From NCBI RefSeq assembly GCF_020783655.1, contig NZ_JAJGQH010000001.1, positions 124,001 through 188,000 of the forward strand: 64,000 bases of DNA, read 5' to 3'. The notes beneath the pieces were generated by a model. It did no database searches. It was not told the DNA's origin and saw nothing but the letters and a program-made list of their open reading frames with translations. The DNA is from Xanthomonas melonis. GTDB lineage: Bacteria > Pseudomonadota > Gammaproteobacteria > Xanthomonadales > Xanthomonadaceae. Both the position numbers and the translations under genes were made by a program. Within the stretch, counting starts at the first letter, position 1. Each line of letters starts with the position of its first letter. This document shows, piece after piece, positions 8,539 to 18,503 of the stretch.

Positions 8539-9726
8539 TCCACCGACATCGTGCTGGCGTTCTCCGGTGGTCTGGACACCAGCTTCTGCATTCCGTATCT
8601 GCAGGAGCGTGGCTATGCGGTGCACACGGTGTTCGCCGACACCGGCGGTGTGGATGCCGAAGAGCGTGACTTCATCGAGAAGCGGGCCGCCGAGCTGGGC
8701 GCGGCCAGCCACGTCACCGTGGACGGTGGCCCGGCGATCTGGGAAGGCTTCGTCAAGCCGTTCGTGTGGGCGGGCGAGGGTTACCAGGGCCAGTATCCGC
8801 TGCTGGTGTCGGACCGTTACCTGATCGTCGATGCCGCGCTCAAGCGCGCCGAGGAACTGGGCACCCGCAGCATCGCGCACGGGTGCACCGGCATGGGTAA
8901 CGACCAGGTGCGGTTCGATCTGGCAGTGAAGGCGCTGGGCGACTACCAGATCGTCGCGCCGATCCGCGAAATCCAGAAGGAACACACCCAGACCCGCGCC
9001 TACGAGCAGAAGTATCTGGAAGAGCGTGGCTTCGGCGTGCGCGCCAAGCAGCAGGCCTACACCATCAACGAGAACCTGCTGGGTCTGACCATGTCCGGCG
9101 GCGAGATCGACCGTTGGGAAGCGCCAGGCGAAGGTGCGCGTGGCTGGTGCGCGCCGCGCGACGCATGGCCGACCGAGGCGCTGACGGTGACGTTGAAATT
9201 CGTCGAAGGCGAGGCGGTGGCGCTGGACGGCGAGCCGCTGCCGGGCGCGAAGATCCTGGCCAAGCTCAACGGCTTGTTCGCGCAGTATGGCGTGGGCCGC
9301 GGCGTTTACACCGGCGACACGGTGATCGGCCTGAAGGGGCGCATCGTGTTCGAAGCGCCGGGCCTGATCTCGCTGCTCACCGCGCACCGCGCACTGGAAG
9401 ATGCCGTGCTGACCAAACAGCAGAACCGCTTCAAGCCGGACGTGGCGCGCAAGTGGGTGGAGCTGGTGTACGAGGGCTTCTATCACGACCCGCTCAAGAC
9501 CGACATCGAGGCGTTCCTGAAGTCCTCGCAGTCCAAGGTCAATGGCGAAGTGGTGCTGGAAACCCGGGGCGGCCGCGTCGACGCGGTGGCCGTGCGTTCG
9601 CCGCACCTGCTCAATACCAAGGGTGCGACCTATGCGCAGTCGGCCGACTGGGGCGTGGAAGAGGCCGAAGGCTTCATCAAGCTGTTCGGCATGAGCTCCA
9701 CGCTGTACGCGCAGGTGAATCGCTGA
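8485..9726 (+). CDS. argG: Argininosuccinate synthase with repeat-derived N-terminal insert
   Basis: A 413-residue ATP-dependent ligase joining citrulline and aspartate, the step after N-acetylcitrulline deacetylation. The ATP P-loop ([15 protein letters not shown]), the [13 protein letters not shown] block and the [11 protein letters not shown] region are intact. Residues 7-19 ([14 protein letters not shown]) are not part of the family; they are encoded by the right arm of the heptad repeat, where other ArgG proteins run directly into [10 protein letters not shown]. The ATG at 8485 has a good CAGGAG site eight bases upstream. The insert precedes the fold and probably does not harm catalysis. 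Translation could be altered by the flanking inverted repeat. Confidence 0.95.
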   Translation: MSQSNASPGPGSRVPGPGSTDIVLAFSGGLDTSFCIPYLQERGYAVHTVFADTGGVDAEERDFIEKRAAELGAASHVTVDGGPAIWEGFVKPFVWAGEGYQGQYPLLVSDRYLIVDAALKRAEELGTRSIAHGCTGMGNDQVRFDLAVKALGDYQIVAPIREIQKEHTQTRAYEQKYLEERGFGVRAKQQAYTINENLLGLTMSGGEIDRWEAPGEGARGWCAPRDAWPTEALTVTLKFVEGEAVALDGEPLPGAKILAKLNGLFAQYGVGRGVYTGDTVIGLKGRIVFEAPGLISLLTAHRALEDAVLTKQQNRFKPDVARKWVELVYEGFYHDPLKTDIEAFLKSSQSKVNGEVVLETRGGRVDAVAVRSPHLLNTKGATYAQSADWGVEEAEGFIKLFGMSSTLYAQVNR

Positions 9727-9747
9727 GGTGACCTGCGCAGGCAGCCC

Positions 9748-9866
9748 GCATCTTCCTTCTCCCGCACGCGGGAGAAGGTGGCGCATAGCGCCGGATGAGG
9801 GCGACCTGCCGCATGCCCCCATCCGCCCTGTCGGGCACCTTCCCCCGCAGGCAGGGGAAGGGCTAG
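9748..9866. repeat. Intergenic repeat related to the 4.5-5.0 kb cluster
   Basis: TTCTCCCGCACGCGGGAGAA, then GGTGGCGCATAGCGCCGGAT and GAGGG, is the inverted form of the CCCTCATCCGGCGC/CGCGCCACCTTCTCCCG block seen at 4715-4765 and 4920-4965. A second hairpin-like half follows (CCCCATCCGCCC...CTTCCCCC...GGGGAAGG). It fills the gap between argG and the deacetylase gene. Confidence 0.7.
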
Positions 9867-9951
9867 ATCCGCGTTGGAACGACAAACCACACGCTGTCTG
9901 ACGCAATCAAGAAGTCCACCCACACGCTGCCGACGCAATAAGACGCGATCA

Positions 9952-11052
9952 ATGACCACACTGCTCGACAACACACTGACGCATCTACAGGCGCTGGTGT
10001 CCTTCGACACCCGCAATCCGCCGCGTGCGATCGCTGCCGAAGGCGGCATCTTCGACTACCTGCGCGCGCAGCTGCCGGGTTTCCAGGTCGAGGTGATCGA
10101 CCACGGTGCCGGGGCGGTGAGCCTCTACGCGGTGCGCGGCAAGCCCAGCTACCTGTTCAACGTGCATCTGGATACGGTGCCGGATTCGCCGCACTGGAGC
10201 GCCGACCCACACGTGATGCGGCGCACCGAAGACCGCGTGATCGGCCTGGGTGTCTGCGACATCAAGGGCGCAGCGGCGGCGCTGGTGGCGGCGGCCAATG
10301 CCGGCGACGGCGACGCGGCGTTCCTGTTTTCCTCCGACGAAGAAGCCAACGATCCGCGCTGTATCGCGGCGTTTCTGGCGCGTGGATTGCCGTATGAAGC
10401 GGTGCTGGTCGCCGAGCCGACCATGAGCGAAGCGGTGCTCGCCCATCGCGGCATCAGTTCGGTGCTGATGCGCTTTGCCGGTCGCGCCGGGCATGCGTCG
10501 GGCAAGCAGGACCCTTCAGCAAGCGCGCTGCATCAGGCGATGCGCTGGGGCGGCAAGGCGCTGGACCATGTCGAGGCGCTGGCACATGCACGCTTCGGTG
10601 GGCTGACCGGGCTGCGCTTCAACATCGGGCGTGTCGATGGCGGCATCAAGGCCAACATGATCGCGCCGGAGGCCGAGCTGCGCTTCGGTTTCCGGCCGCT
10701 GCCGTCGATGGATGTGGATGGCCTGCTGGCGAGCTTCGCCGGCTTCGCCGATCCTGCCGCAGCGCATTTCGAGGAAACCTTTCGTGGGCCGAGCCTGCCG
10801 TCGGGCGACATTGCGCGTGCCGAAGAGCGCCGCCTGGCTGCACGCGATGTGGCCGACGCGCTGAACCTGCCGATCGGCAATGCCGTGGATTTCTGGACCG
10901 AGGCCTCGCTGTTTTCGGCCGGCGGCTACACCGCGCTGGTCTATGGGCCGGGCGATATCGCCCAAGCGCATACCGCCGACGAATTCGTGACGCTGGAGCA
11001 GTTGCAGCGTTACGCCGAATCGGTGCATCGCATCATCAACGGCTCGCACTGA
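9952..11052 (+). CDS. argE': N-acetyl-L-citrulline deacetylase
   Basis: A 366-residue M20-type metallohydrolase. It removes acetate from N-acetylcitrulline to give citrulline for ArgG. The two-metal ligands are visible in [11 protein letters not shown] (His, with Asp two residues later), GVCDIKGAA (bridging Asp), SSDEEAND (the catalytic Glu pair), [10 protein letters not shown] (Glu) and QAHTADEF (His near the C-terminus). The sequence resembles both ArgE and DapE, so the specificity call rests on the neighbouring acetylornithine carbamoyltransferase and the known Xanthomonas pathway. The ATG at 9952 was chosen because upstream codons fall in repeat DNA. Confidence 0.92.
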   Translation: MTTLLDNTLTHLQALVSFDTRNPPRAIAAEGGIFDYLRAQLPGFQVEVIDHGAGAVSLYAVRGKPSYLFNVHLDTVPDSPHWSADPHVMRRTEDRVIGLGVCDIKGAAAALVAAANAGDGDAAFLFSSDEEANDPRCIAAFLARGLPYEAVLVAEPTMSEAVLAHRGISSVLMRFAGRAGHASGKQDPSASALHQAMRWGGKALDHVEALAHARFGGLTGLRFNIGRVDGGIKANMIAPEAELRFGFRPLPSMDVDGLLASFAGFADPAAAHFEETFRGPSLPSGDIARAEERRLAARDVADALNLPIGNAVDFWTEASLFSAGGYTALVYGPGDIAQAHTADEFVTLEQLQRYAESVHRIINGSH

Positions 11053-11101
11053 GCCTGTCTCCCGCGTCCAGGCGCGGCCATTCCTCCCCACGATCACCGC
11101 A

Positions 11102-12445
11102 ATGTCCCTCCCAGCACAGCCCCACAAACAGACCCGCCAGACCATCGTGCGCCTGCTTTCGAGCATGGCCAGCGCGAAGGAAATCAGCCAGTACCTCAAG
11201 CGGTTTTCGCAACTCGACGCCAAACGCTTTGCGGTGGTCAAGGTGGGCGGCGCGGTGTTGCGCGACGATCTGGAGGCGCTGACCTCGTCGCTGTCGTTTC
11301 TGCAGGAAGTGGGGCTGACCCCGATCGTGCTGCACGGTGCCGGCCCGCAGCTGGACGCCGAGTTATCGGCGGCCGGCATCGAGAAGCACACCGTCAACGG
11401 CTTGCGGGTGACTTCGCCGGAAGCGCTGGCGATCGTACGCAAGGTATTCCAGGCCTCCAACCTCAAGCTGGTCGAAGCGTTGCAGCAGAACGGCGCGCGC
11501 GCCACCTCGATCACCGGCGGCGTGTTCGAGGCGCAGTATCTGGACCGCGAGACCTACGGCCTGGTCGGTGAGGTCAAGGCGGTCAACCTGGCGCCGATCG
11601 AAGCCAGCCTGCAGGCAGGCTCGATCCCGGTGATCACCAGCCTGGGCGAAACGCCCAGCGGGCAGATCCTCAACGTCAACGCGGACTTTGCCGCCAACGA
11701 GCTGGTGCAGGAGCTTCAGCCGTACAAGATCATCTTCCTCACCGGCACCGGCGGCCTGCTGGATGCCGATGGCAAGCTGATCGATTCGATCAACCTGTCC
11801 ACCGAGTACGACCATTTGATGCAGCAGCCGTGGATCAATGGCGGCATGCGGGTGAAGATCGAGCAGATCAAGGACTTGCTCGACCGGCTGCCGCTGGAAT
11901 CGTCGGTGTCGATCACCCGGCCGGCGGATCTGGCCAAGGAACTGTTCACCCACAAGGGCTCCGGCACCCTGGTACGGCGTGGCGAGCGCGTGCTGCGCGC
12001 CACGTCCTGGGACGAACTGGATCTGCCGCGGCTCAGATCGCTGATCGAATCCAGCTTCGGCCGCACCCTGGTGCCCGACTATTTTTCCAACACCACGCTG
12101 TTGCGCGCCTATGTCAGCGAAAATTACCGTGCCGCGGTCATCCTCACCGACGAAGGCCAGCTCGGCGAAGGCCGCCTGACCTATCTGGACAAGTTCGCCG
12201 TGCTCGACGATGCGCAGGGCGAAGGCCTCGGGCGGGCAGTGTGGAACGTGATGCGCGAAGAGACCCCGCAGTTGTTCTGGCGCTCGCGGCACAACAATCA
12301 GGTCAACATCTTCTACTACGCCGAATCCGACGGCTGCATCAAGCAGGAGAAGTGGAAGACGTTCTGGTACGGGCTGGAGAGTTTCGCGCAGATCCAGCAC
12401 TGCGTGGCGCATTGCGCGACGCGCCAGCCGACCTTGCTGGGCTGA
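11102..12445 (+). CDS. argB: Bifunctional N-acetylglutamate kinase/synthase
   Basis: A 447-residue fusion. Residues of about 40-290 form an amino acid kinase domain ([35 protein letters not shown]-like [13 protein letters not shown]). Residues of about 295-447 form a GNAT-type N-acetylglutamate synthase domain ending in the vertebrate-type NAT fold ([20 protein letters not shown], then [20 protein letters not shown]). One protein therefore makes N-acetylglutamate and phosphorylates it. Such fusions are characteristic of Xanthomonas and its relatives, where they resemble mitochondrial NAGS and are arginine-sensitive. This explains why no separate argA lies in the cluster. Confidence 0.94.
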   Translation: MSLPAQPHKQTRQTIVRLLSSMASAKEISQYLKRFSQLDAKRFAVVKVGGAVLRDDLEALTSSLSFLQEVGLTPIVLHGAGPQLDAELSAAGIEKHTVNGLRVTSPEALAIVRKVFQASNLKLVEALQQNGARATSITGGVFEAQYLDRETYGLVGEVKAVNLAPIEASLQAGSIPVITSLGETPSGQILNVNADFAANELVQELQPYKIIFLTGTGGLLDADGKLIDSINLSTEYDHLMQQPWINGGMRVKIEQIKDLLDRLPLESSVSITRPADLAKELFTHKGSGTLVRRGERVLRATSWDELDLPRLRSLIESSFGRTLVPDYFSNTTLLRAYVSENYRAAVILTDEGQLGEGRLTYLDKFAVLDDAQGEGLGRAVWNVMREETPQLFWRSRHNNQVNIFYYAESDGCIKQEKWKTFWYGLESFAQIQHCVAHCATRQPTLLG

Positions 12446-12449
12446 GCCG

Positions 12450-13061
12450 GTGACACAGGCCGCGCTGCCACCGTCCTGGAGTCAACTGCCGACCCTGCGC
12501 GGCAGGCATGCGACGCTGGAGCCTCTGCAGGCTGCACATGCCGATGGCATACGCGCTGCGCTGGGCGATGGCGCGCTCTCGCGGCTGTGGTACACCGGCG
12601 TGCCGACCCCGGCGCAGGTGGATACCTATATCGCCGCCGCGTTGGAAGCGCACGCCGAAGGCACGGCATTGCCGCTGGTGGTGCGCGATGTGGCCGGCGA
12701 CATCGTCGGCTGCACGCGCTATTACGCACTGGATGCGGCGGTACCGCGGTTGTCGATCGGCTACACCTGGTACGCACCGCGCGTGCAGCGCAGCGGCGTC
12801 AACACCGAGACCAAGCTGATGCTGCTGCAACACGCCTTCGACACACTGGCGTGTTTGAGCGTGGTATTCGAGACCAGTTGGTTCAATCACACCTCGCGCG
12901 CGGCAATCGCGCGGCTCGGTGCCAAGCAGGACGGCGTGCTGCGCAATCACACCCGCCACGCCGACGGCACGCCGCGCGACACCGTGGTGTTCTCCATCAT
13001 CGATACGGAATGGGCCGGGGTCAAACGCCACCTGCAGTTCCGCCTGGAAGCAAACGCATGA
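12450..13061 (+). CDS. GNAT acetyltransferase (RimJ/RimL type) inside the arginine block
   Basis: A 203-residue protein starting at GTG four bases after argB. The RimJ/RimL-like fold is suggested by [18 protein letters not shown], the central [23 protein letters not shown] motif region and [22 protein letters not shown]. It would transfer acetyl from acetyl-CoA to an amine. The substrate is unknown: N-acetylglutamate synthesis is already covered by the NAT domain of ArgB. Its stop overlaps the argC start (ATGA), so it is co-translated with the pathway. A housekeeping or side-product acetylation role is possible. Confidence 0.8.
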   Translation: MTQAALPPSWSQLPTLRGRHATLEPLQAAHADGIRAALGDGALSRLWYTGVPTPAQVDTYIAAALEAHAEGTALPLVVRDVAGDIVGCTRYYALDAAVPRLSIGYTWYAPRVQRSGVNTETKLMLLQHAFDTLACLSVVFETSWFNHTSRAAIARLGAKQDGVLRNHTRHADGTPRDTVVFSIIDTEWAGVKRHLQFRLEANA

Positions 13062-14011
13062 CTGCTCAAACAACGACCATCGGCATTGTCGGTGCCCGCG
13101 GGCATACCGGTTCGGAACTGATCAAGCTGGTAGCGGCGCACCCGCATCTGCAATTGATCTTCGTGTCCTCGCGCGAACTGGCCGGGCAGGCGGTGGCCGA
13201 TCACAACGCCGCCTATCGCGGCGAATTGCGCTACGAGAACCTGGATGCCGAGGCGGTGGCGGCCAAGGCCGCCGATGTCGTGGTTCTGGCGTTACCAAAT
13301 GGCAAGGCCGCGCCGTTCGTGACCGCGATCGATGCCGCCAGGCCGCAGACACTGGTGATCGACCTGTCCGCCGACTACCGCTTCGATCCTGCCTGGTATT
13401 ACGGCTTGCCCGAGCTCACCCGCGGCCGTTACGCGGGACACAAGCGCATCAGCAACCCTGGCTGCTACGCCACCGCGATGCAACTGGTGATTGCGCCGCT
13501 GCTGGATCAGTTGGCCGGCCCGCCGCAGTGCTTTGGTGTGTCGGGCTACTCCGGCGCCGGCACCACGCCGTCGGACAAGAACAATCCCGCGCTGCTCGCC
13601 GACAACCTGATGCCCTACGCATTGACCGACCATATGCACGAGCGCGAGGTGTCCACGCAGCTCGGCGTACCGGTCGAATTCATGCCGCACGTGGCGCCGC
13701 ATTTTCGTGGCATCACCATGACCGTCAATGCCTGGCTGCAGCAGCCGCTGACGCGCGAGCAGCTGCAGACACGCTATGCGCAGCGCTATGCCGATGAGCC
13801 GCTGATCGAGCTGGTGGACGAAGCGCCGTGGGTCAGCCGCATCGCCGGCCGGCACGGCGTGCAGATCGGCGGCATCACCCTGGCGCCCGGCAACAAGCGG
13901 GTGGTAGTGGTGGCGACGCTGGACAACCTGCTCAAGGGCGCGGCGACGCAGGCGATGCAGAACCTCAACCTGGCGTTTGGCTGGGACGAATTGATGGCAA
14001 TTCCGTTGTGA
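13058..14011 (+). CDS. argC: N-acetyl-gamma-glutamyl-phosphate reductase
   Basis: A 317-residue NADP-dependent dehydrogenase. It reduces N-acetylglutamyl phosphate to the semialdehyde. The N-terminal dinucleotide fold reads [14 protein letters not shown]. The catalytic cysteine is in [10 protein letters not shown] (C136), with the histidine in [11 protein letters not shown]. It belongs to the shorter ArgC type with [13 protein letters not shown]. The ATG overlaps the stop of the preceding acetyltransferase by four bases. Its own stop is followed two bases later by a heptad repeat palindrome. Confidence 0.95.
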   Translation: MTAQTTTIGIVGARGHTGSELIKLVAAHPHLQLIFVSSRELAGQAVADHNAAYRGELRYENLDAEAVAAKAADVVVLALPNGKAAPFVTAIDAARPQTLVIDLSADYRFDPAWYYGLPELTRGRYAGHKRISNPGCYATAMQLVIAPLLDQLAGPPQCFGVSGYSGAGTTPSDKNNPALLADNLMPYALTDHMHEREVSTQLGVPVEFMPHVAPHFRGITMTVNAWLQQPLTREQLQTRYAQRYADEPLIELVDEAPWVSRIAGRHGVQIGGITLAPGNKRVVVVATLDNLLKGAATQAMQNLNLAFGWDELMAIPL

Positions 14012-14013
14012 TA

Positions 14014-14105
14014 CCCGGGACCCGGGATCCGGGATCCGGGACCCGGAGAAGCAAGGGCGAATGCTCCTGCCTTTCCGGGTTCCCGGTCCCGGGTCCCGGG
14101 TCCCG
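14014..14105 (+). repeat. Heptad-repeat palindrome 2, argC-argH gap
   Basis: The left arm (14014-14046) has CCCGGGACCCGGGATCCGGG-type units. The right arm (14075-14105) has CCGGGTTCCCGGTCCCGGG-type units. A 28-base centre separates them. The arms are inverted copies and could form a hairpin of about 30 base pairs. The argH ribosome site (AAAAAGGA) starts two bases after the right arm. Confidence 0.85.
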
Positions 14106-14120
14106 CAAAAAGGACCCCCA

Positions 14121-15416
14121 ATGACCAATCTGTTGTGGCAAAAACCCGGTGTGGCGGTGGACGCCAAGATCCAGGCCTTTCTGGCTGGCGACGACGTGAT
14201 CCTGGACCGCGAATTCTTCCTGCATGACATTGCCGCCAGCACGGCGCATGCACAGGGACTGCAACACATCGGCATCCTCGATGCCGACGAGCTGGCCGGC
14301 CTGGAGCGCGAGCTGGCGCTGTTGGCCGACGACTTCCGCAGCGGTGCATTCGTGCTGGACGAGCAGTACGAAGATTGCCATTCGGCCATCGAGGCGCGCC
14401 TGACCGAGCGGCTGGGCGATGCCGGCCGCAAGATCCATACCGGTCGCAGCCGCAACGACCAGATCCTGGTGGCCACGCGGTTGTGGTTGAAGGACAAGTT
14501 GCAGCGCGTGGCCGAGCTGAGCGGCGAGATCGCCAAGGTGGCGCTGGACCGCGCCCAGGCCGAGGCCGCATTGCCGGTGCCCGGCTACACGCATATCCAA
14601 CGGGCGGTGGTGTCCTCGGCGGGCATGTGGTGGGCCGGCTGGGCGGAAGCCTTCATCGACAACGCCGTGCGTGCGACCGCCACCCTGGCACTGGTGGACA
14701 GCAATCCGCTCGGTACCGCGGCCGGCTATGGCGTGAATCTGCCGCTGGACCGCGCGCATACCACCGCCGAACTGGGCTTTGCACGCCTGCAGGTCTCTCC
14801 GATCTATGCGCAGCTTTCGCGCGGCAAGTACGAACTGGCCGCGCTCGAAGCGCTGGGCAGCGCCACATTGGATCTGCGCCGCATCGCCTGGGACCTGTCG
14901 CTGTTCACCAGCGGCGAATTCGCCTTCGTGGCGTTGCCGGCGCAATACACCACCGGCAGTTCGATCATGCCGAACAAGCGCAACCCCGATGTCATCGAAT
15001 TGATGCGCGCCACCCATGCCAGCGTGGCGGCAGCGCGCACGGAGATCGAACAACTGCTGTCGCTGCCGTCCGGCTACCACCGCGATCTGCAGAGCAGCAA
15101 GGGCGCCATCGTGCACGGCTTCGGCCGCGGCCTGGCAGCGCTGGAACTGCTGCCCGCCTTGTTGGCGAATCTGGAATGGCGCCCGGACAAGCTGCGCGCA
15201 GCGATCGATTCGGGCATGTATGCCACCGATGTGGCGGTGGAAGCGGCGGTGGCCGGCGTGCCGTTTCGCGAGGCCTACAAGGCCGCGGCGGAAGCCTCCG
15301 ATACGGCAGGGCAGGGGCGCACGCCGGAAGGCAGCCTGGCAGCGCGCGTGTCGCCCGGTGCGGCGGCGGACCTGCAGCTGGATGCATTGCGTGCCCGCTG
15401 GCAGGCGCTCCGATGA
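14121..15416 (+). CDS. argH: Argininosuccinate lyase
   Basis: A 431-residue fumarase-superfamily lyase. It splits argininosuccinate to arginine and fumarate and completes the pathway. Motifs are [28 protein letters not shown] and the signature [15 protein letters not shown]. It is a shorter ArgH form than the 455-460 residues of E. coli; the C-terminal half resembles the Xanthomonas type. The ATG follows AAAAAGGA with proper spacing. An in-frame ATG at 14061 would add residues coded by the repeat arm (PGPGSRVP) and is less likely. Confidence 0.94.
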   Translation: MTNLLWQKPGVAVDAKIQAFLAGDDVILDREFFLHDIAASTAHAQGLQHIGILDADELAGLERELALLADDFRSGAFVLDEQYEDCHSAIEARLTERLGDAGRKIHTGRSRNDQILVATRLWLKDKLQRVAELSGEIAKVALDRAQAEAALPVPGYTHIQRAVVSSAGMWWAGWAEAFIDNAVRATATLALVDSNPLGTAAGYGVNLPLDRAHTTAELGFARLQVSPIYAQLSRGKYELAALEALGSATLDLRRIAWDLSLFTSGEFAFVALPAQYTTGSSIMPNKRNPDVIELMRATHASVAAARTEIEQLLSLPSGYHRDLQSSKGAIVHGFGRGLAALELLPALLANLEWRPDKLRAAIDSGMYATDVAVEAAVAGVPFREAYKAAAEASDTAGQGRTPEGSLAARVSPGAAADLQLDALRARWQALR

Positions 15417-15453
15417 GCGCGTGGATCGCTGCTGACGCTGAGGACGCCGGGCA

Positions 15454-15714
15454 ATGACCGCGCTCTATCTGGTCCTGGCCATGCGCCTGCCCAGCTTCGA
15501 CGATGCCGCCATCCAACCGCATCGCGACTTCCTCGATGCACTGCGCGCGCAGGGCAGGCTGTATCTCACCGGCGGGTTCACCGACGGCAGCGGCGGTGCG
15601 TATGTGCTGTGCAACGTGGACACCCTGGCGCAGGCGCAGGCCATCGTTGCCACCGATCCATTGGCGACCCTGCAAGCCTCCGAGCTCACCGTGCACGAAT
15701 GGATCATCCGCTAA
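15454..15714 (+). CDS. YciI-like protein
   Basis: An 86-residue single-domain protein of the YCII fold (ferredoxin-like). It shows RDFLDALRAQGRLYLTGGFTDGSGGAYVLCNVDTLAQAQAI, the family pattern with a histidine (QPHRDF) and DP pair (ATDPLA). Family members are small enzymes or binders of poorly known function. It lies between argH (37 bases upstream) and proB (11 bases downstream) on the same strand and is presumably co-transcribed. A direct role in arginine or proline synthesis cannot be inferred. Confidence 0.8.
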   Translation: MTALYLVLAMRLPSFDDAAIQPHRDFLDALRAQGRLYLTGGFTDGSGGAYVLCNVDTLAQAQAIVATDPLATLQASELTVHEWIIR

Positions 15715-15725
15715 AGGCCGCGACC

Positions 15726-16883
15726 ATGACCCTGCCGGCTGCCGATGCCGTCTCCCCGTTCGTCGAACAGGCGCTGCCGCCGTGGCGACGCGCTGTACTC
15801 AAGGTGGGCAGCAGCCTGCTCGCCGCCGATGGCGGGGGCCTGTCGCCGCGCTTTGCGCTGGGGCTGGCGCAGTTCGTCTCGGCCAATCTGGCGGCCGGGC
15901 GCGAGTTGGTGATCGTGTCGTCGGGCGCTGTGGCTGCTGGCCGTGCCATCTTGCCGAAAGCACCCGATGTCGGTGCACCGATCGCGGCGCGGCAGGCACT
16001 GGCGGCGCTGGGCCAGGCGCAGTTGATCGCGCTTTGGCAGCGGTTCTTCGAACGGCCGGTGGCACAGGTGTTGCTCACTCATGACGACCTGCGCAACCGC
16101 CGCCGCTATCTCAATGCGCGCGCCACCCTGGGCGAGCTGCTGCGGCTGGGCGCGTTGCCGGTGATCAACGAGAACGACACCGTGTCGGTGGACGAGCTCA
16201 AGCTGGGCGACAACGACAACCTGGCCGCGATCGTGGCGGCGTTGGTGGATGCCGATGCCTTGTTCATCGCCACCGACATCGACGGGCTGTACAGCGCAGA
16301 TCCGCGCAGCAATCCACTGGCCCGTCCGCTCGACGAGGTGACCGAGCTCACTCCCGAGGTCATGGCGATGGCCGGCGGCAGCGGCAGCAACGTGGGCACC
16401 GGCGGCATGCGCACCAAGCTGGAAGCCGCCGCCAAGGCCGGTGCGGCCGGTATCGAAACCTATCTGTTCAACGGCCGCAGCGGCGAGGTGGTGCGTGGCC
16501 TGGCACAGGGCCGGTTGCGCGGCACCCGCATCCACGCCGCGCGTACGCGTATCGCCGCACGCAAGTACTGGCTGCGTCACGCCCCGGTGGAGCCGGGCGC
16601 GATCCTGATCGACGCCGGAGCGGCCACCGCGCTCAGCGACAAGGGCGCCTCGCTGCTGCCGGGTGGCGTCGCCGGTGCCGAGGGCGATTTCCGCCGTGGC
16701 GACATGGTGGAGATCCACCTGCGCGATGCCCGCGGAGCACGCTGTCTGGCGCGCGGGGTCAGCCAGTACTCGGCCCTGGATATCCGCCGCATCGCAGGCC
16801 GCCACTCGCGCGAGATCGACGGCGTGTTGGGATACAGCTACGGCGAGAACGTGGTGCACCGCGATGATTTGGTGCTTTTGTAG
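15726..16883 (+). CDS. proB: Glutamate 5-kinase
   Basis: A 385-residue protein. The N-terminal amino acid kinase domain (RRAVLKVGSSLL, VSSGAVAAGR, INENDTVSVDEL, GDNDNLAAIVAAL, GTGGMRTKLEAA) covers about residues 20-265. A C-terminal PUA domain follows (GAILIDAGAATALSDKGASLLPGGV, SQYSALDIRRIAG). It phosphorylates glutamate in the first proline step and is normally feedback-inhibited by proline. The ATG lies 11 bases after the YciI-like gene. Directly after its stop codon comes a heptad repeat palindrome that separates it from proA. Confidence 0.96.
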   Translation: MTLPAADAVSPFVEQALPPWRRAVLKVGSSLLAADGGGLSPRFALGLAQFVSANLAAGRELVIVSSGAVAAGRAILPKAPDVGAPIAARQALAALGQAQLIALWQRFFERPVAQVLLTHDDLRNRRRYLNARATLGELLRLGALPVINENDTVSVDELKLGDNDNLAAIVAALVDADALFIATDIDGLYSADPRSNPLARPLDEVTELTPEVMAMAGGSGSNVGTGGMRTKLEAAAKAGAAGIETYLFNGRSGEVVRGLAQGRLRGTRIHAARTRIAARKYWLRHAPVEPGAILIDAGAATALSDKGASLLPGGVAGAEGDFRRGDMVEIHLRDARGARCLARGVSQYSALDIRRIAGRHSREIDGVLGYSYGENVVHRDDLVLL

Positions 16884-17034
16884 CCGGGATTGGGGAGTCG
16901 GGATTTGGGATTCGCAAACGCATGCGCGCCGCGTTTTTCGAACATTGCTCCGTGTCCCCGCCAATGATTCCGTTATGGTGATGGAGCGGTGTCTTCCGCT
17001 TTTGCCAATCCCCAATCCCGACTCCCCAATCCCG
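16884..17034 (+). repeat. Heptad-repeat palindrome 3, proB-proA gap
   Basis: The left arm at 16884-16914 starts CCGGGATTGGGGAGTCGGGA. The right arm at 17005-17034 is its inverse with only two or three mismatches. The 90-base centre begins CGCAAACGC, the junction shared by the family. The right arm ends eight bases before the proA ATG and occupies the place of a normal ribosome site. Confidence 0.85.
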
Positions 17035-17042
17035 GCCCCCCA

Positions 17043-18287
17043 ATGACCATCAAATCCCTAGCCCTGCAGTGCCGCGATGCCGCGCAGGTGCTTTCGCAAC
17101 TGTCCGCGCAGGCCAAGCAGGATCTGCTCGAGGCGATGGCGGCCGCGCTGGAAGCCGATGCCGCGCTGATCCTGGCTGCCAACGTGCGCGATCTCGACGC
17201 TGCGCGCGCGAAGGGCACCGGCACGGCCATGCTGGATCGGCTGGCACTGGACGACCGGCGCCTTGCAGGCATCGCCGCCGCGCTGCGCGAGGTGGCGCAG
17301 CTGCCCGATCCGGTCGGCCAGGTCACCCGCGACGACATCCGCCCCAACGGTATCCGCGTGCAGAAGGTGCGCGTGCCGCTGGGCGTGATCGCGATGATCT
17401 ACGAGGCGCGCCCCAACGTGACCGCCGATGCGGCGGCGCTGTGCATCAAGGCCGGTAACGGCGTGATCCTGCGCGGCGGCTCCGAAGCGATCCATTCCAA
17501 CACCGCGATCGCGCAGGCCTTGCAGCGTGCCTTGCGCGCGGCCGATGTGCCTGAAGCGGCATTGACGCTGGTGCAGGACCTGCGCCGCGAAACCATGCTG
17601 GAGCTGCTGCAGCTGACCGACATCGTCGACCTGGCGATCCCGCGTGGTGGCGAAGGCCTGATCCGCTTCGTGGCCGAGCATGCGCGCGTGCCGGTGATCA
17701 AGCACTACAAGGGCGTGTGCCATCTGTTTGTGGATGCGTCGGCGGATCTGGAGCTGGCAGTGCGCCTGCTGGTCGACGGCAAGGCGAGCCGCCCATCGGC
17801 CTGCAATGCGCTGGAGACCCTGCTGGTACATGCAGACATCGCCGGGCGCTTTCTGCCACTGGCCGCGCAGGCCTTGCGCGAACGCAAGGTGGAGCTGCGC
17901 GGCGATGCGGCTACCTGCGCACTGGTGCCGGAGGCCGCGCCTGCCAGTGCCGACGACTACGCCGCGGAATTTCTCGACCTGATCCTGGCCATTCGGGTGG
18001 TGCCGGATCTGGAGGCCGCGATCGCGCATATCCGGGTGCACGGCTCGGACCACACCGAAGTGATCGCGACGCAGGACGCCGCCAATGCCGAGCGCTTCGT
18101 GCAGGCGCTACGCGCAGCGGTGGTGATGGTCAACGCCTCATCGCGGTTCTCCGACGGTGGCGAACTCGGCCTGGGTGCCGAAATCGGCATCTCCACCACG
18201 CGTCTGCATTCCTACGGGCCGATGGGCCTGGAGGCGCTGACCGTGGAGCGCTTCGTGGTGCGCGGCGAAGGTCAGGTGCGGCATTAG
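17043..18287 (+). CDS. proA: Gamma-glutamyl phosphate reductase
   Basis: A 414-residue aldehyde-dehydrogenase-superfamily enzyme. It reduces glutamyl phosphate to the semialdehyde for proline. Motifs are [42 protein letters not shown] and the catalytic cysteine in [12 protein letters not shown]. Family signature [17 protein letters not shown] is present. The ATG at 17043 matches the usual N-terminus, but no Shine-Dalgarno sequence precedes it, because the heptad repeat arm sits there. An in-frame GTG at 16989 would add 18 repeat-coded residues. The gene closes the arginine/proline block. Confidence 0.95.
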   Translation: MTIKSLALQCRDAAQVLSQLSAQAKQDLLEAMAAALEADAALILAANVRDLDAARAKGTGTAMLDRLALDDRRLAGIAAALREVAQLPDPVGQVTRDDIRPNGIRVQKVRVPLGVIAMIYEARPNVTADAAALCIKAGNGVILRGGSEAIHSNTAIAQALQRALRAADVPEAALTLVQDLRRETMLELLQLTDIVDLAIPRGGEGLIRFVAEHARVPVIKHYKGVCHLFVDASADLELAVRLLVDGKASRPSACNALETLLVHADIAGRFLPLAAQALRERKVELRGDAATCALVPEAAPASADDYAAEFLDLILAIRVVPDLEAAIAHIRVHGSDHTEVIATQDAANAERFVQALRAAVVMVNASSRFSDGGELGLGAEIGISTTRLHSYGPMGLEALTVERFVVRGEGQVRH

Positions 18288-18503
18288 CAAGGCTGGAACA
18301 CCCCAGCGAGCAGCCAGCGGCGGTGTCTGCCTGCATCGTGAAGGATCGGCGTGAGCAGGTAATGCATGCCGATACCGGTACTGCCGCAGTGCGGAAATCT
18401 TGCAAGGCGCGCCTTATCGCCCTGCAGCGCGTTTTGCGTGCGACGCCATACCGCACTGGGGCCGCGCCACGCCCCAGGCGCTGCCGTCACACCGCATCGG
18501 GGC
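18288..18503. other. Intergenic gap, nothing recognised
   Basis: These 216 bases lie between the convergent ends of proA and the GH95 pseudogene. No gene, RNA or clear terminator was seen. Confidence 0.5.

Noticed and set aside
8381-8540. CRISPR array
   Set aside because: Repeat units are 7 bases with no spacers of constant length and no cas genes nearby.
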